A stretch of DNA of 64,000 bases from JACKAQ01 sp020634975 [NCBI: Calditrichia bacterium] (GCA_020634975.1 JACKAQ010000001.1:2170001-2234000); one strand, 5' to 3'; positions 9,346-18,493 are shown, counted from the first letter of the stretch. Program-made: numbers and translations. Notes: a model not told the origin generated them from the letters alone.

Positions 9346-10743
9346 TCACTTCGGTTTGCGATAGGCGTGGTGCTGCCGCCGTCGTTTGTTCGTGAAGTGC
9401 TCGCCGGTGCCTTTGGCAATCAACTCGTAAAGCATCGCGCGTTTGCCGGGTTGGGCGCGGAGCAATCTGCCGAGCCGTTGAACGTGTTCGCGAACGCTGC
9501 CGCTGCCGGAAACCACGATGCCGACGTTTGCCTCCGGCACATCCACGCCCTCGTTCAGCACTTTGGAGGTGACCAACACCGGATATTCGCCGTTACGAAA
9601 CGCGTTCAAAAACGCTTCGCGTTCTTTCAATTTGGTGTGATGGGTAAGCACCGGCAGCAGAAACCGCTTGCCGATATTGTAGGCCATTTCGTTGTCCTGG
9701 GTAAAAATGATGATCCGGTCACCGCGATGCCGTTGCAGCAAATCCCAGATCGCCGCCAGTTTTGCGGACGCCGCCAGACTGAGCTGCTTTTGGGCGAGAT
9801 ACGCTTTGAACGCTGCACGTCCCGCCGGCGAAAGGCTGGTTCGCCACAAAAAATAGTTCCAGCCGCGTGCCGATCCCATGTTGATGTTTTCCTGTTTCAG
9901 GAAATCGAGGTATTGCTGGCGGGCGGATTGGTAGGCTTCCTGCTCTTCCGGCGTGAGGTCGAGTTCCAGCGTTTCCACATCGTAAGGCGCAAGGGTTTCG
10001 CCTTCCAGATCGCGAATATTGGCGCGATAGCAAATGTCGCCGCAAATCTGGAACAGCCGCGATTCCCGCCCGTCGGTGCGTTCCGGCGTGGCGGTCAGTC
10101 CCAACCGGAACGGCGCCAGCGAGCTGATCGCGCAATACTGGTATTGCTCGCCGGGCAGGTGATGGCATTCATCGAAAATCAGCAACCCGAAGCGGTTGCC
10201 CTTGCTTTCCACATGCAGCAATGCCGAATCATACGTTGCGACGGTCAGGGTTCCCGGCTCGTTGTAGCCGCCGCCGAGCAGCCCGATATCCGTATCAAAA
10301 TAGCGTTTGAGCACGGCGTACCACTGGTGCATCAGATCGATGGTGGGCACATGAATGAGCGCCGGACGTGCCGTTCGTTCGATGAGCATTACTGCCAGAA
10401 TGGTTTTGCCCGCACCCGTGGGCAGGGTTACTACGCCGTTCGATCCGGCATTTACCCACGCCGCAAACGCTTCGGTTTGGTGCGGACGCGGCACGATTTT
10501 TTCCCGCAGCGGCAGCGCAACCGGCGCGAAATTCCGGGCGTCATCGCGATAGTCCAGTTTGTTGTTGCGCAGCGCCAGCACAATTTCCCGGTAGCGAAAC
10601 GCCGGCGCACGGAAGCTGCGCACCCGCCCATCCCACCGGACTTCCGGCAGGTTTTCCGCCATCGCCGCATCGAGGTGGCGCAGCAGCAGCGTGCCTTTGT
10701 CGAACAGCAGTTGGGGCGTACTTTTTTCGGGTGATTGTTTCAT
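9346..10743 (-). CDS. XPB-like superfamily 2 DNA helicase
   Basis: This is a 465-residue SF2 helicase. Counting from the ATG at 10743, motif I is PTGAGKT (108-114), motif II DECH (191-194), motif III-like LTATPERTDG, and motif VI QRLGRLLR near the C-terminus. The arrangement, with an N-terminal damage-recognition-like region before the helicase core, fits bacterial XPB/RAD25 homologues, which are ATP-dependent double-strand DNA translocases. Starts at 10791 (ATG) and 10836 (TTG) are also in frame, and none has a strong ribosome binding site. It appears to be a single-gene unit. A biological role in repair is likely but inferred. Confidence 0.85.
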   Translation of the reverse strand: MKQSPEKSTPQLLFDKGTLLLRHLDAAMAENLPEVRWDGRVRSFRAPAFRYREIVLALRNNKLDYRDDARNFAPVALPLREKIVPRPHQTEAFAAWVNAGSNGVVTLPTGAGKTILAVMLIERTARPALIHVPTIDLMHQWYAVLKRYFDTDIGLLGGGYNEPGTLTVATYDSALLHVESKGNRFGLLIFDECHHLPGEQYQYCAISSLAPFRLGLTATPERTDGRESRLFQICGDICYRANIRDLEGETLAPYDVETLELDLTPEEQEAYQSARQQYLDFLKQENINMGSARGWNYFLWRTSLSPAGRAAFKAYLAQKQLSLAASAKLAAIWDLLQRHRGDRIIIFTQDNEMAYNIGKRFLLPVLTHHTKLKEREAFLNAFRNGEYPVLVTSKVLNEGVDVPEANVGIVVSGSGSVREHVQRLGRLLRAQPGKRAMLYELIAKGTGEHFTNKRRRQHHAYRKPK

Positions 10744-10842
10744 TTTTGCGACCTGTTTAGCGGGTATTTTAGCGAACGGGAATATATCCATTGCGTTGCG
10801 GAGATGCAAATTTTCTGATTCGCTGTGTAGATGCAATTCATT

Positions 10843-10872
10843 AGTAGAGGAAATTCATGAATTGCCTCTACT
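10843..10872. repeat. 30-base palindrome with AATTCATGAATT core
   Basis: AGTAGAGG, then the AATTCATGAATT core, then CCTCTACT form a nearly perfect palindrome with one mismatched pair. The same core occurs again at 11140-11157. It resembles REP-type intergenic palindromes. Confidence 0.65.
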
Positions 10873-11029
10873 GAATACATAACATCAGTAATAATAAATT
10901 CTATTGATATTTTGAATTACGTGTGATAAAATCAAACTGTGATTGTGAAAACAATTGCAATTTCAGCCGGAAACTCCGGCTGTTGATGAGCCCCACAACA
11001 AATTGATCAACACATTTTTGGAGCGCCGA

Positions 11030-11404
11030 ATGATGCTGCATTGCCGCTTTCTCCGCCGGTTTTCTTTCGTGATAGTTGTGATGCTGGTTTCCGCATGTCA
11101 CACGGTGAAGAAAATCCCGCCGGAAAATCTTCGTGAGAATGCAATTCATGAATTGCACTTACGTCTCACCGTAACCACAATCGCCGGTGAGACATTGCAA
11201 TTCAATCGCTACCGTGTGAGCAACGATACGCTTTACGGGTATCAATCAGATTCGCTGGCGAAGAAGATCCATGTTCAGGAAATACAGACAGTTACCAAAA
11301 CAAAACCGAGTCCCCTTATTCCAATTGTATTCCTGTCCGCGATGGTTGGATTTTTTCTGTTCGGGTGGTATCTGAAAAGTAGTATTGGTGGTTTTGGAAA
11401 TTAA
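11030..11404 (+). CDS. Small lipoprotein with C-terminal membrane helix
   Basis: The 124-residue product begins MMLHCRFLRRF, continues with a hydrophobic stretch and a lipobox ending LVSAC, so it is probably lipidated. A second hydrophobic segment (IPIVFLSAMVGFFLFGWYL) lies near the C-terminus. The frame is open from 10955, but TTGGAG seven bases before the ATG at 11030 and the signal peptide fix the start there. The codons for NAIHELH contain a perfect palindrome (11140-11157). A leader hairpin CAGCCGGA/TCCGGCTG lies at 10964-10982. I do not recognise the family. Confidence 0.6.
   Translation: MMLHCRFLRRFSFVIVVMLVSACHTVKKIPPENLRENAIHELHLRLTVTTIAGETLQFNRYRVSNDTLYGYQSDSLAKKIHVQEIQTVTKTKPSPLIPIVFLSAMVGFFLFGWYLKSSIGGFGN
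11140..11157. repeat. Perfect 18-base palindrome inside a coding region
   Basis: TGCAATTCATGAATTGCA is perfectly self-complementary and lies inside the lipoprotein gene. It shares its core with the palindrome at 10843-10872. Confidence 0.7.
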
Positions 11405-11443
11405 TTTGGCTAAAATATTTGAAGTGGATGCCGAGATGCGTTT

Positions 11444-11668
11444 TCAGGCAGCAAATTTCAAAATTTCCACTTCGGCGCCTTTTTGTGCAGCTTCTTCAGC
11501 ATATTTTAAAATTTTTCCGGAAATTTCTTCGGTGAGATAATATTCGCCGCAATTATCACAAATCTCTGCCGGGACTTCTTTAAAAATCACAATTGTTTTA
11601 TCTCGCTGAAGTGTTACTGTCGCAAATCCGGGTTTGGTATGTCCGTGTTTGCAAATGATGCAAGTCAT
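11444..11668 (-). CDS. YgiT-type zinc finger protein, probable antitoxin
   Basis: The 74-residue protein has two CxxC pairs (C3/C6 and C37/C40) in the pattern of the YgiT/MqsA N-terminal zinc finger (MTCIICKHG, then EICDNCGEYY). It overlaps the upstream DUF4258 gene by four bases (ATGA), so the two are translationally coupled. This pairing is a recurrent toxin-antitoxin-like module. It lacks the helix-turn-helix of full MqsA, so autoregulation would need another route. Confidence 0.8.
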   Translation of the reverse strand: MTCIICKHGHTKPGFATVTLQRDKTIVIFKEVPAEICDNCGEYYLTEEISGKILKYAEEAAQKGAEVEILKFAA

Positions 11669-11952
11669 TGTTTTCTCCTGGTTTTAAAATCGATATGCCA
11701 GATATTTGAATCCGGTTCATACACTGTAACAATAATACATACTTTTTTCTCTGCGCACAAAGCAATTAATATATGTATTGGTCTTTGTTCAACAATTGAA
11801 AGAAGCAGAAAGCTTGGGCAAGGTTTGTCATCGGGATATTCTCCTATCACCTCACCGTTTTTGATTGCACTGAAAACATCATTTTCGGTAATCCGTCGTT
11901 CAAACATACGTTGTAGCGCGTGACCGCTAAATTTTAATTCTGGACATTTCAT
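11665..11952 (-). CDS. DUF4258 protein, probable toxin partner
   Basis: The 95-residue protein begins with a HALQRMFERRITENDVFSAI segment and has ILIALCAEKKVCIIVTVYEP, matching DUF4258, a small RelE/BrnT-like fold. Members paired with YgiT zinc fingers are thought to be ribonuclease-type toxins; the activity is not shown by sequence. The gene comes first and the zinc-finger gene second. A near-consensus promoter ends five bases before its ATG. Confidence 0.78.
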   Translation of the reverse strand: MKCPELKFSGHALQRMFERRITENDVFSAIKNGEVIGEYPDDKPCPSFLLLSIVEQRPIHILIALCAEKKVCIIVTVYEPDSNIWHIDFKTRRKQ

Positions 11953-11957
11953 ACAAA

Positions 11958-11986
11958 ATTATACACTTTATAGATAATAAAAACAA
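11958..11986 (-). promoter_or_regulatory. Sigma-70-like promoter for the DUF4258/YgiT pair
   Basis: On the minus strand, TTGTTT (11986-11981) and TATAAT (11963-11958) are separated by 17 bases. TATAAT ends five bases before the ATG at 11952, so transcription would start at or near the start codon and the mRNA would be leaderless or nearly so. Confidence 0.6.
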
Positions 11987-12017
11987 CGAGTTAAATGTAC
12001 ATATAGTGATTTTAGCG

Positions 12018-13493
12018 TTAATCGATATCCAACCCGTCGTCGGAATCCGGGTTTTCGCTGATTTGCGGTTCCGCTAGCGAAAACGGCCAATCCGCTTTGG
12101 GGAACTGGCTTTTCAGTTGCCCTTTGTCCGCCACGCCGTAGCCGATCACGCTGCCGTTGTATTTCACAATGTATTGTCCGGGCAAATCCACCGAAATATC
12201 CAGCGGCTCGCGGTTCACGTATTTATCGAGCGTTGCCAGATCATCGATGTCTACGATCATGCGGTTGGCGTATTGCCCGAGCAATTGCACGCCGTTGGAA
12301 TTCAGCTTGCAGCCGCGATCCATTGGCCGTGCCATCAGCATGCCGGTTTGCATCGGTCCGCCAAACACCGGAAAATCCTGCATTTCCTTGCTGGCAAAAA
12401 TGATCTCACCTTTCATCAAATAGACAAATTGTTTGAAAATTTTTTCGGGGATTTCAAAATGCATCATCAAAAAATCGATGTATTTTTTCACCGGCGATGT
12501 TTTGTGATCGAGAAATGACACGTGGCGCGGCGGTTTCACTTTGTATGATTTCGGCGAACGAGTGCCGCCGGTTTTGCGCAAACATGCTACGTAAAAACCT
12601 TCCGTCACGCGATCCACCGGATAAAACCGCACGGTTTTGTGCATGTCCGGATGAAATTTTTCGCCCCGGTATTCGGTCAGTCCCGGCCAGGTGCGCATAC
12701 CCTCGAGGTGGATGTCTTCCAGCTCCATCGGGAATTCGTTGAGCAGGAAATCGACATTTGCCTCATTTTCCTGCGGCGCGACGGTGCAGGTGGAATAGAC
12801 CAGCCGTCCGCCCGGTTTCAGCGATTTTACGGCGCTGACCAGCAGGCTGCGCTGGATGCCCGCCAGCCGGTCGCAATGCGATTCGCTCCACCAGCCGAGC
12901 ACCTCGGGATTTTTGTGGAGCGTGCCCAAACCGGAGCAAGCCGGATCGAGCAGCACTTTGTCGAATTGCTCAAAAAACACGTTGCCAAACTGCTCGCCGC
13001 GCCATTTGTAAACCTTTGTGTTGACGATGCTCATTCGCTCCAGATTTTTGCCGAGCGCCCGCAGCCGTTTCGGCACGATGTCGTTTGCCAAAATGACGCC
13101 GCTGTTTTGCATTAGCGAACCCATGAGGGTGGTTTTGGAGCCGGGCGCGGCGGACATATCCAGCACCCATTCGCCGGGTTGGGGATCGAGCACCAGCGCC
13201 GGTACCATCGATGCAATATCCTGCACGTAAAAATGCCCCAGAAAATGCGACAAACTTTTGCCGATCGGATACGGCTGGTATTTCATCCGGTAAATATCCG
13301 GGTGTTCGGTGGTTTGCTCGAATTCGAATCCCTGTTCGGCGAAGAGCTTTTTTTGTAATTCAACATCGCCTTTCAGCGGGTTAAAACGAATGTGGTGCGG
13401 CAGTTTGTTGCCGATTTGTTCGAAAACGAGCTGTTTATCCGCGCCCAAAAGCGTATCGAACAGCGCGTTTATTTCCGGGGTAATTTCGGGCAT
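12018..13493 (-). CDS. RsmF/NOL1-NOP2-Sun family rRNA (cytosine-5) methyltransferase
   Basis: The 491-residue protein has the SAM-binding motif DMSAAPGSKTT (112-122), the DPACSG motif with C186, and the catalytic STCTVAPQENE motif with C236. These mark RNA m5C methyltransferases. The C-terminal roughly 170 residues probably form the PUA-like RNA-binding region seen in RsmF/YebU. It should methylate a cytosine in 16S rRNA; the exact position is inferred from the family. No Shine-Dalgarno sequence precedes the ATG. Confidence 0.88.
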   Translation of the reverse strand: MPEITPEINALFDTLLGADKQLVFEQIGNKLPHHIRFNPLKGDVELQKKLFAEQGFEFEQTTEHPDIYRMKYQPYPIGKSLSHFLGHFYVQDIASMVPALVLDPQPGEWVLDMSAAPGSKTTLMGSLMQNSGVILANDIVPKRLRALGKNLERMSIVNTKVYKWRGEQFGNVFFEQFDKVLLDPACSGLGTLHKNPEVLGWWSESHCDRLAGIQRSLLVSAVKSLKPGGRLVYSTCTVAPQENEANVDFLLNEFPMELEDIHLEGMRTWPGLTEYRGEKFHPDMHKTVRFYPVDRVTEGFYVACLRKTGGTRSPKSYKVKPPRHVSFLDHKTSPVKKYIDFLMMHFEIPEKIFKQFVYLMKGEIIFASKEMQDFPVFGGPMQTGMLMARPMDRGCKLNSNGVQLLGQYANRMIVDIDDLATLDKYVNREPLDISVDLPGQYIVKYNGSVIGYGVADKGQLKSQFPKADWPFSLAEPQISENPDSDDGLDID

Positions 13494-13730
13494 AAATCCA
13501 GTCTTTCACTGATAGTTATCATTCAAAAACAGAGCAGCAATATACGGTTGTGCGCTGCAAAAGCAAATGCAAAAGGTATGTCCGTTTATTTATCGTGATG
13601 TATTTTTTTTCGCTAATTTCGCCCGCAGACTGGATATTTTGATAATTTCTGCTATATTAACGGAGGGTTCAGAGACAGGTGATTGGCGTTTGTGTGGGAT
13701 CAAATGCGCATCATCAATGAGGGTACGGAT

Positions 13731-14114
13731 ATGGTGGAGTGGTTCTTCCTGTGGATACTCTTTTGCTTGCCGCTTGCGGTTGTTGACCGGTCGACGTATC
13801 AAACGAAATGTGATGCACCGTTAAAAGTCCGTTTGTCGCTGGCATTAGATAGCCAAAACCAATTAATCAATAAAAATGCAATCCGGGTTGTGGGTGAGTG
13901 CGAGCTGCCGTTAAACAACCGGTTGTGTCAGGTGCTGGGTGATTCCGGCGTCACTTTTTTGACGATCACCGGGAATCATTTTATCGCCAAAGGCGATGCA
14001 GCGCAAATCTGCAATCTGGCCGAATTCCGGCTGGTGAAATCGTTGCGGCTGTCGGTGGTGCAAATTCCGATCCGGGAAAATTGCCGCAAGCGTCGCATGA
14101 ACAGTGATGCCTAA
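13731..14114 (+). CDS. Hypothetical secreted or anchored protein
   Basis: The 127-residue product starts at 13731, with GAGGG seven bases upstream and an N-terminal hydrophobic segment (MVEWFFLWILFCLPLAVV). The rest has four spaced cysteines (TKCDAP, GECELP, RLCQV, QICNL) and a fifth near the basic C-terminus. I do not recognise the family. The frame is open from 13683, but only through a TTG. Its stop codon shares the sequence CTAA with the stop of the convergent gene. Confidence 0.55.
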   Translation: MVEWFFLWILFCLPLAVVDRSTYQTKCDAPLKVRLSLALDSQNQLINKNAIRVVGECELPLNNRLCQVLGDSGVTFLTITGNHFIAKGDAAQICNLAEFRLVKSLRLSVVQIPIRENCRKRRMNSDA

Positions 14115-15382
14115 AAACGCAGGCGCGAAGTAAGCGCCAGTCCCATCCCTTTAAAATCCCCCGGAATGAGTTTTCGGTGGTTGAGATAGGCAATATCCAG
14201 ATACCAGTTGCCGAGATCGATGCCGCCGCCAATGGCCAGCGATAATCCCATTTTTCCGCCAACGGTAAATCCGGCACGCAGCGGCAACACCGGAATACCG
14301 CGATATTCCCCGCCAATCGCAACGCGGGCGCGGCGTGTGCCGCTCATTTGGGCGGTTAACCCCTGTTCCCATTCTGCGGTGAGCGTAACATCCGGTTGTG
14401 GCGAATATGCCACAGACCAGTCCATAACTGCGGGCAACCGGGTGGAAAATGAGTTGAGCGGAAAGACGTTTTCCGTATCCACAATCCGGTCATCTTCCAA
14501 ATTGAACGGGAGGCTGATGCTGTCCGCGTGAATGGCGAGCACCCGCCGCTCGGCGTCTGTGTTCCAGTTCATCTGGCTGATGGAGTTGAAAAACGCCAGC
14601 CCAACCGTAATCTTTTCATTGACGACGGCCAATCCCCCAAAATTCAGACTGACGCCGCTGCCGCCATTGGCGGAGAGCAGCGATAATTCGCCATCGAGCG
14701 AAATATACGGATTGCTGTTCAGGTCAAAATTGCGGAGTTGCCCGTCGGCGCTTTCGATTTCATCGAAAACAAAACCGCGATAATAGGTAAGGGTTGCGCC
14801 AAGAATAATATCATCGAATGGTAGCCGTTTCCAGCGAATGGATTGCGCACCACTGACCGAAATGCCCATTCCTGCCCAATCGGCGCCATCGGCTTCGTCA
14901 AAACTGTACACCCTGCCGAGTTCGTTGTTGCCTTGCAGGGGTAGTTCCAGCGCGCTTTTGGGGATATTCAATTTGGCATCGCCGACGCCAAAAACGGAAA
15001 AACTGAAGTTCGGGAGATAAATGGAGAGGGAGTTCAGCCGCGCTTGTCCGTCCGCCCGCAGCCCGGATGCCGGGATGGCGTTCAAAATATCATCGATATC
15101 GCCATCGCTGAGCAGATCGCCGGTGGTGAAATAGCGATCGTACTGGCTTTTGCTGAAACTGTTGTTGCTGATGGACGCAACCGCGGAAAACAGGTTAAAT
15201 TCCAACCGGAAATCGTTTTTTAGTCCCAACGTCGCCGGGTTCGATCCGGCAGATTCAACGCCACGGGTATCCGCTGCGTTGCTGAAAGCCATGCCCGCCG
15301 CACGGGCATCGATCGCTTTTTGGGCGATTGCGGCATTTGCCGCCATCAGAATAATTGTCAAAGAAAGAAATAGAACGCGCAT
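14111..15382 (-). CDS. Outer-membrane beta-barrel protein (DUF5723-like)
   Basis: The 423-residue protein has a signal peptide cut near AIAQ, then ARAAGMAFSNAADTRGVESAGSNPATLGL, typical of PorV/FadL-related and DUF5723 barrels in FCB bacteria. It continues with alternating strand-like segments and ends LTSRLRF, an aromatic C-terminus for BamA-mediated insertion. The role could be transport or a structural outer-membrane function; nothing in the neighbourhood decides it. GAGGC precedes the start. A 13-base hairpin lies 37 bases upstream. Confidence 0.75.
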   Translation of the reverse strand: MRVLFLSLTIILMAANAAIAQKAIDARAAGMAFSNAADTRGVESAGSNPATLGLKNDFRLEFNLFSAVASISNNSFSKSQYDRYFTTGDLLSDGDIDDILNAIPASGLRADGQARLNSLSIYLPNFSFSVFGVGDAKLNIPKSALELPLQGNNELGRVYSFDEADGADWAGMGISVSGAQSIRWKRLPFDDIILGATLTYYRGFVFDEIESADGQLRNFDLNSNPYISLDGELSLLSANGGSGVSLNFGGLAVVNEKITVGLAFFNSISQMNWNTDAERRVLAIHADSISLPFNLEDDRIVDTENVFPLNSFSTRLPAVMDWSVAYSPQPDVTLTAEWEQGLTAQMSGTRRARVAIGGEYRGIPVLPLRAGFTVGGKMGLSLAIGGGIDLGNWYLDIAYLNHRKLIPGDFKGMGLALTSRLRF

Positions 15383-15418
15383 TTTGCCTCAGTCATTAGT
15401 CGAATATTCGCAAAACAG

Positions 15419-15451
15419 ACGGGAGGACGGTCGTTCCAACCGTTCTCCCGT
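15419..15451. terminator. Strong intergenic hairpin, possible terminator
   Basis: ACGGGAGGACGGT pairs with ACCGTTCTCCCGT (one G-U) around a 7-base loop. It lies about 115 bases after the gene ending at 15566 and just before the barrel gene. The T tract on the minus strand is weak, so it may be a regulatory hairpin instead. Confidence 0.45.
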
Positions 15452-15565
15452 ATCAATCTCAAAAAGTAGCAATATTCCTGCCAGCTTCGTTGATGAGGCG
15501 CAAATAATCGAAAGTCCATTCCTAACGGGCGAGATCACCTGTAAAACAATCGTTTTGCGGCCGTG

Positions 15566-16177
15566 CTAATTTGCAATCCGGCTGACCAGATTTTCGCGAT
15601 CAACAATGGCATCTTCGCCCAACCATGCGGACCACAGCGCGCGGGCAAGCACCGCGTTGGTGATGGCTGGTTTTTCCACACCGTTGATGGTGGTGAGCAA
15701 CACGCCGCCCGGCAACCAGCGCAATACATACTGCTGATCTTCTTTGATTTCCTCGTTAAAATACCCGATAAATTGATTTACGAGCGATTCAATGGCTGCG
15801 TATTCCGCTTTGGTTGTGTTGTTTTCGAACGTTTCGCGATAGGCGCCCTGAATTTTATCTGCGCCGACATCGCGGGAAAAATCCATCACAATTTGTTTGG
15901 CAACGCCATCTTCCAGCGCTTTGGCCAATGCTTCTTTTTCGCTCATTTTTCCGGAAACATCCATATAATGCGCCACGCCATACACTTTGAAAACAAACTT
16001 TTTGCGAACAGTTGTGCCGGTCAGGTTCAGTGCATAATCTGCGCCGTCGTAACTAAATTGCACACTTGCCGGGAACATTTTTCCGGTCGATCCTTCTTCC
16101 ACCATTTCCTGCGCGGCGACCGAACAAAAGAATCCGATTGCCAAAACGGTAAAACATGTGAAAAGTGCTTGTTTCAT
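15566..16177 (-). CDS. Periplasmic chalcone-isomerase-like protein
   Basis: The 203-residue protein starts at 16177 with GGAGG upstream and a signal peptide ending VAAQ. The body (NLTGTTVRKKFVFKVYGVAHYMD, split here as family motif TVRKKFVFKVYGVAHYMD) matches the bacterial chalcone-isomerase-like fold family, which binds fatty acids or unknown ligands rather than making flavonoids. It lies 25 bases after the HEAT-cyclophilin gene and is probably cotranscribed with it. The frame extends to 16264, but the extra residues do not look like protein. Confidence 0.75.
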   Translation of the reverse strand: MKQALFTCFTVLAIGFFCSVAAQEMVEEGSTGKMFPASVQFSYDGADYALNLTGTTVRKKFVFKVYGVAHYMDVSGKMSEKEALAKALEDGVAKQIVMDFSRDVGADKIQGAYRETFENNTTKAEYAAIESLVNQFIGYFNEEIKEDQQYVLRWLPGGVLLTTINGVEKPAITNAVLARALWSAWLGEDAIVDRENLVSRIAN

Positions 16178-16202
16178 AACGCCTCCGCTTTCTGATTGCG
16201 AA

Positions 16203-18293
16203 TCAGGGTTGAATTTGGGTTGTATTGGGTTGTTTGATAATGCGAATAGTGTTGATGGCATCAAATTTCTGGATGCGCTCTACAGCGTCCATTCCGTCGA
16301 TAATTTTGCCAAAAACGGTGTATTTTCCGTTGAGATGCGGCTGTTGCATGTGGCTGATAAACCATTGGCTGCCGCCGGTATCTTTTCCGGCCAGCGCCAT
16401 GCCAACGGTGCCGCGTTCGTACGGAATTTCGTTGTATTCGCAGGGAATTGCGTAGCCGGGACCACCCCAGCCATCGCCGCGCTGATCGCCGACCTGCGTA
16501 ACAAATGCCGGTACTACCCGGTGAAATAAAATGCCATCGTAATAACCGCTGTTGATCAAATGAACAAAATTGGTGGTGGTGACCGGCGCATTGTATTGAT
16601 CCAGCTCGATGGTAAATTCTCCGGCGTCCGTTTGAATGCGAACGCGATACAGCGTGTCCGGCGATAGCGGTTTGAAATCGGTGCGCAATCCGGAAACCGC
16701 ATCCACCGGCGGTAATTTGCGATTTTCATTCCCGGTGAGAGTGAACAATGCTTTTAACGCAGTCGAACGAATGGGTGCGTGCGGCGATTTCAAGCGTTCT
16801 TCAAAAAAAGATTCGGCTTCTTTGGTGTGCATGCTGTCCAGCGCAACAATAATGGCAACCATCGCTTCCAAATCCTGTGGCGCTTCAAATTTAGCGAACA
16901 TTTCCATCAACGGTTGAACGGTTTGCGCGGGGCGCGGATCGTCCATCAATGCGATATAGTTGGCGATAATCGTGGTTTGGGCAAGATCGCCTTGCTGCAT
17001 TTTCTTCATAAAATAATCGATGGACGGTGGCGTGTTCCGACCGATCAGCGCTTCCAGCGCAACGGTGCTTTGCCCGATGGGTTCGCCCTCTGCCAACTGA
17101 ACCAGCAGTTGCGTGGCTTCTGTTTCTTCGGGAATCGGTTTTGCGGGATTGGCGGATTTCATGCTGTCCAGCGCGACAATGGTGTAATACGATTGCGGCC
17201 ACGGAAATTGTATCGCTTCGTTGCGAATCATTTTCATGGCTTTGGCCGGCGCGATTGTGGCCAGCGCAATCAGCGATTCGCCTTTGATGCGCCAGTCCTC
17301 GTGCGATGTCGCCATTTTTTCAAACAGCCGTTCGGTTGTGCGATTTTTGATGCTGCGAACACTGTGCAGCGCCGCCAGCCGGATTTGCGGATGTTCATTT
17401 TCGATCAGCGGCGTCAACCGGTTCAGATAATTGTCATCTTTCAACAATTCGAACACTTGCAGCGCGGCGATACGGTTGTAGCGTTCCGGGTCGTTCAGCA
17501 AATTTGCAACGGTATCCCGGAACTGGCGCGATGCAATGCGTTTGTAAAATGGCGCGTAATCCGGTTCATTTTTCAACTCCTGAAAACGCGGCGAGCGCGA
17601 AAGCTGAATGATTCGCTGAATGCCTTTTAAGCCATAATAACGGGTGAGGGGAAATTTGGCGGTGATCGCAAAATCGTAATCTGCAAACGAGCGCAGCGCA
17701 CCCATGCGATACAGCGCGTACGCTGCCCGCCAGCTGGTTTCCGGGTCGTCTTCCCGTAATATTTGATGCAGCAGATAGGGATATTCCTCCGGAAAAATAT
17801 TCCGCAGCGCCATATCCGCCAGTGCTTTTGTGGCTGCTTTGCGAATGCCGATATCACGGAATTTCAGGAATTCGCCCACTTTTGTGGCTGCCACTTCGCT
17901 GCCCGATTTTCCGAGCGCCTCGTACACGCGAAAATAATTATCCCGGCGCTGTTGATGAAACAACGCCCTCAGCAACAGCTCTTCCGAAGCCGGATCAAAC
18001 ATCTGTCCCAGTGCAAAAATAGTTGCAGCCTGAATACTGGTATCGGGATCAAATAAACAGTACTCCAGCAGCGCCGCAGACTCAGCATCCTGGACAATGC
18101 CTAACGTTTCCACCGCCTTTAGCCGAATATTTGGGTTTGAATGTTTTAACCAGTGGGTCATCTGGCTTTTGTTGATAACGCGGGAGTTTCGCATATGCGT
18201 TAATTGTTGTTCGCTGTTTCGTAAATCCATTTTTTCGCAAGATTGCAATACAACAGCCAGGATAACAATGGCGGCAACAATCCATTTTCGCAT
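16203..18293 (-). CDS. HEAT-repeat lipoprotein with C-terminal cyclophilin domain
   Basis: The 696-residue protein has a lipoprotein signal peptide (lipobox LQSC). Residues about 30-530 are helical HEAT/PBS-type repeats, with recurrent IRLKAVETLG and IRLAALHSVRS units. Residues about 545-690 are a cyclophilin-type peptidyl-prolyl isomerase, with ILFHRVVPAFVTQVGD, GSQWFI and LNGKYTVFGK, so the key Arg and aromatic residues look intact. I infer a periplasmic or outer-membrane-anchored foldase whose HEAT solenoid holds client proteins. AAAGGTAA precedes the start. The chalcone-isomerase-like gene follows at once. Confidence 0.85.
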   Translation of the reverse strand: MRKWIVAAIVILAVVLQSCEKMDLRNSEQQLTHMRNSRVINKSQMTHWLKHSNPNIRLKAVETLGIVQDAESAALLEYCLFDPDTSIQAATIFALGQMFDPASEELLLRALFHQQRRDNYFRVYEALGKSGSEVAATKVGEFLKFRDIGIRKAATKALADMALRNIFPEEYPYLLHQILREDDPETSWRAAYALYRMGALRSFADYDFAITAKFPLTRYYGLKGIQRIIQLSRSPRFQELKNEPDYAPFYKRIASRQFRDTVANLLNDPERYNRIAALQVFELLKDDNYLNRLTPLIENEHPQIRLAALHSVRSIKNRTTERLFEKMATSHEDWRIKGESLIALATIAPAKAMKMIRNEAIQFPWPQSYYTIVALDSMKSANPAKPIPEETEATQLLVQLAEGEPIGQSTVALEALIGRNTPPSIDYFMKKMQQGDLAQTTIIANYIALMDDPRPAQTVQPLMEMFAKFEAPQDLEAMVAIIVALDSMHTKEAESFFEERLKSPHAPIRSTALKALFTLTGNENRKLPPVDAVSGLRTDFKPLSPDTLYRVRIQTDAGEFTIELDQYNAPVTTTNFVHLINSGYYDGILFHRVVPAFVTQVGDQRGDGWGGPGYAIPCEYNEIPYERGTVGMALAGKDTGGSQWFISHMQQPHLNGKYTVFGKIIDGMDAVERIQKFDAINTIRIIKQPNTTQIQP

Positions 18294-18493
18294 ATTTTAC
18301 CTTTCGGCGGTTAAAAATGTGGTTTTTGGCGTCTGTTCTCAATACATCCGGTCTGATAAATATAGCTGATTACCAGCTTAAAGTCTATTCTAAAAAACGA
18401 CTTACGCCGTTGCGGGCGATTGGCAAATGCCGAACCGCTTGACAACATGAATTCCCCGGGCGTATATTTTTGCTAAAATGCAACATTTTGCTC

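Noticed and set aside
9367-10734. 455-codon plus-strand open frame
   Set aside because: It is antisense to the helicase gene, whose motifs are unmistakable, and its translation is low-complexity and resembles no protein.
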